A stretch of 64,000 bases of DNA from Nitrospira sp. Lineage in GTDB: Bacteria; Nitrospirota; Nitrospiria; Nitrospirales; Nitrospiraceae. This document shows, piece after piece, positions 63,124-64,000 of this stretch (position 1 is the stretch's first letter; every line of letters starts with the position of its first letter). The position numbers and the translations under genes were made by a program. Below the pieces are notes generated by a model that had not been told where the DNA came from, made no database searches, and worked only from the letters and a program-made list of their open reading frames with translations. The stretch lies in assembly GCA_018242725.1 (NCBI GenBank), contig JAFEBI010000016.1, positions 42,923 through 106,922 of the forward strand, read 5' to 3'.

Positions 63124-63693
63124 TTAGGCAGGTTTCTTCAGTTTCCCGCCCAGAACCGGAAATGCCAGAATGTGGTATCGCTTCCCTGAAAAGATATACT
63201 CTCCCACCTGATCCATGCCAAGTCCATCAATGTGAGCCCGGAGCGAATGAGGATTTCTGTCGGCAACAAAGGCGACGCCGACGTCGTACCGACCGGTCAC
63301 TTCTTTCTTCAGCGTCATGTACAGCCCGCGTAAGAGTCCGCGACCACGCGAAGACCGAGCGATGCAGACAGGCCCATAGATAAAAAGGCGATGGGAGGCG
63401 AGCGACAGCCCGCCATAGTCGATCTGGTCAAACTGCTCCAATAGGGCGGCAAGGAGCGGGAAGGAGCGATTGAATTCACGCGTTGAGGCACAGAGAAAGC
63501 CGGCCAAGCGGCCTTCATCACTCGCCACGACGATACCTACATTGTCCGCCATCTCTTCGAGTTGCTTGCGCGTAAACTCAATCGATAAAAACCCGTCCTG
63601 CCGCTCCGCCTCCTCCAGATTGCCGACGAAGTTCGCCGACTGGACCTCAAGAATGGCGGGAATATCCTCCGGCCTGGCTCGCCTCAATTCCAT
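63124..63693 (-). CDS. GNAT-family N-acetyltransferase
   Basis: This protein of 189 residues. MELRRARPEDIPAILEVQ is a typical GNAT N-terminus. The acetyl-CoA site is the SSRGRGLLRGL segment (variant of R/QxxGxG/A), preceded by YGPVCIARSSRG and the beta4 VVASDEGRLAGFL. The C-terminal YIFSGKRYHILAFPV completes the fold. The acceptor substrate is unknown. Confidence 0.83.
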   Translation of the reverse strand: MELRRARPEDIPAILEVQSANFVGNLEEAERQDGFLSIEFTRKQLEEMADNVGIVVASDEGRLAGFLCASTREFNRSFPLLAALLEQFDQIDYGGLSLASHRLFIYGPVCIARSSRGRGLLRGLYMTLKKEVTGRYDVGVAFVADRNPHSLRAHIDGLGMDQVGEYIFSGKRYHILAFPVLGGKLKKPA

Positions 63694-64000
63694 AATTCTC
63701 TTCCTTTTCCTCGAGCAGAAAGGGGTTCATATCCTTCTCGAAACTCCGACGCCGATCCGGCTCTCGTCCTAAGTTTCAAACGCGCTTCAACACTACCATA
63801 CTGATCAATGGCCTAGCCAACGTAGTGGGTAACTCTTACACTTATCAACTTTACTTTTGAAGCGTCGTAATGCCCCCTCTGCTTCCCTGTGATCATCACC
63901 CTGATGTCGCCATTAGATATTTCCATTAGTTTTTTCCCCCAGTTTCACGGACGGGTTAAAGAAGACTTTTCATAATGCCTTTCGAGAAAGATCCGTGGGG
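63694..64000. other. Right edge of the window
   Basis: About 300 bases with no supported gene. A poly-T tract (tttttcccc, ~63930) is visible, but no stem precedes it. Confidence 0.3.

Overview
The window looks like a chromosomal segment of a Nitrospira-type bacterium (phylum Nitrospirota). Three things point there: a UBact/Pup-type proteasome locus in an organism that also encodes outer-membrane-type proteins (OmpA domain, Pqi/MCE transport, lipoproteins); a five-gene 2-oxoacid:ferredoxin oxidoreductase operon of the kind used in the reductive TCA cycle; and short dispersed repeats in the gene-poor spacers. The organism assignment is inference from gene content. No 16S rRNA or other taxonomic marker was compared.

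Region 1 (1-20.9 kb) is dense and almost entirely on the minus strand. A GH13 glucan-branching-type enzyme is cut by the left edge. Then come a coiled-coil zinc-ribbon protein, a tRNA with a CAT anticodon, rpoD-dnaG and a HIT protein. Most of the histidine pathway follows (hisIE, hisF, hisA, a lipoprotein, hisH, then hisB, hisD, hisG), running on into murA, prmC, prfA, rpmE and rho. The his genes are split between hisB and hisH by a decayed IS1380-family transposase and an acyltransferase-3 gene.

Region 2 (21-30 kb) is mainly on the plus strand. It holds DUF2203, YciI and TPR proteins, then a near-consensus promoter with a leader of about 210 nt before the epsilon-alpha-beta-gamma-delta oxidoreductase operon, which ends in a clear terminator. 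A small acidic protein, tRNA-Asn, a class II aldolase-like gene and a YheT-type hydrolase follow.

Region 3 (30-39.4 kb, minus strand) is the proteasome locus: ARC ATPase, Dop, a UBact modifier ending in RTGE, PrcB, PrcA and PafA. Upstream of it lie HD-domain, YjbQ and HtrA-type protease genes.

Region 4 (39.5-64 kb) is looser, with long spacers, secreted or repeat-rich proteins (Sel1, OmpA with 21-residue coiled-coil repeats, triplicated cysteine lipoprotein), NUDIX and ferredoxin genes, a four-gene PqiA-PqiA-PqiB-PqiC operon, a nuclease, a LuxR regulator and several small proteins. Two diverged copies of a ~345-bp non-coding element lie 17 kb apart in inverted orientation (40.68-41.03 and 57.63-57.98 kb). 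Each carries three DnaA-box-like motifs and two conserved palindromes. They bracket the 41-57.6 kb stretch and are the most unusual feature seen. A second oddity is a 61-codon gene at 60.74 kb that has a strong ribosome binding site but no ATG, GTG or TTG.
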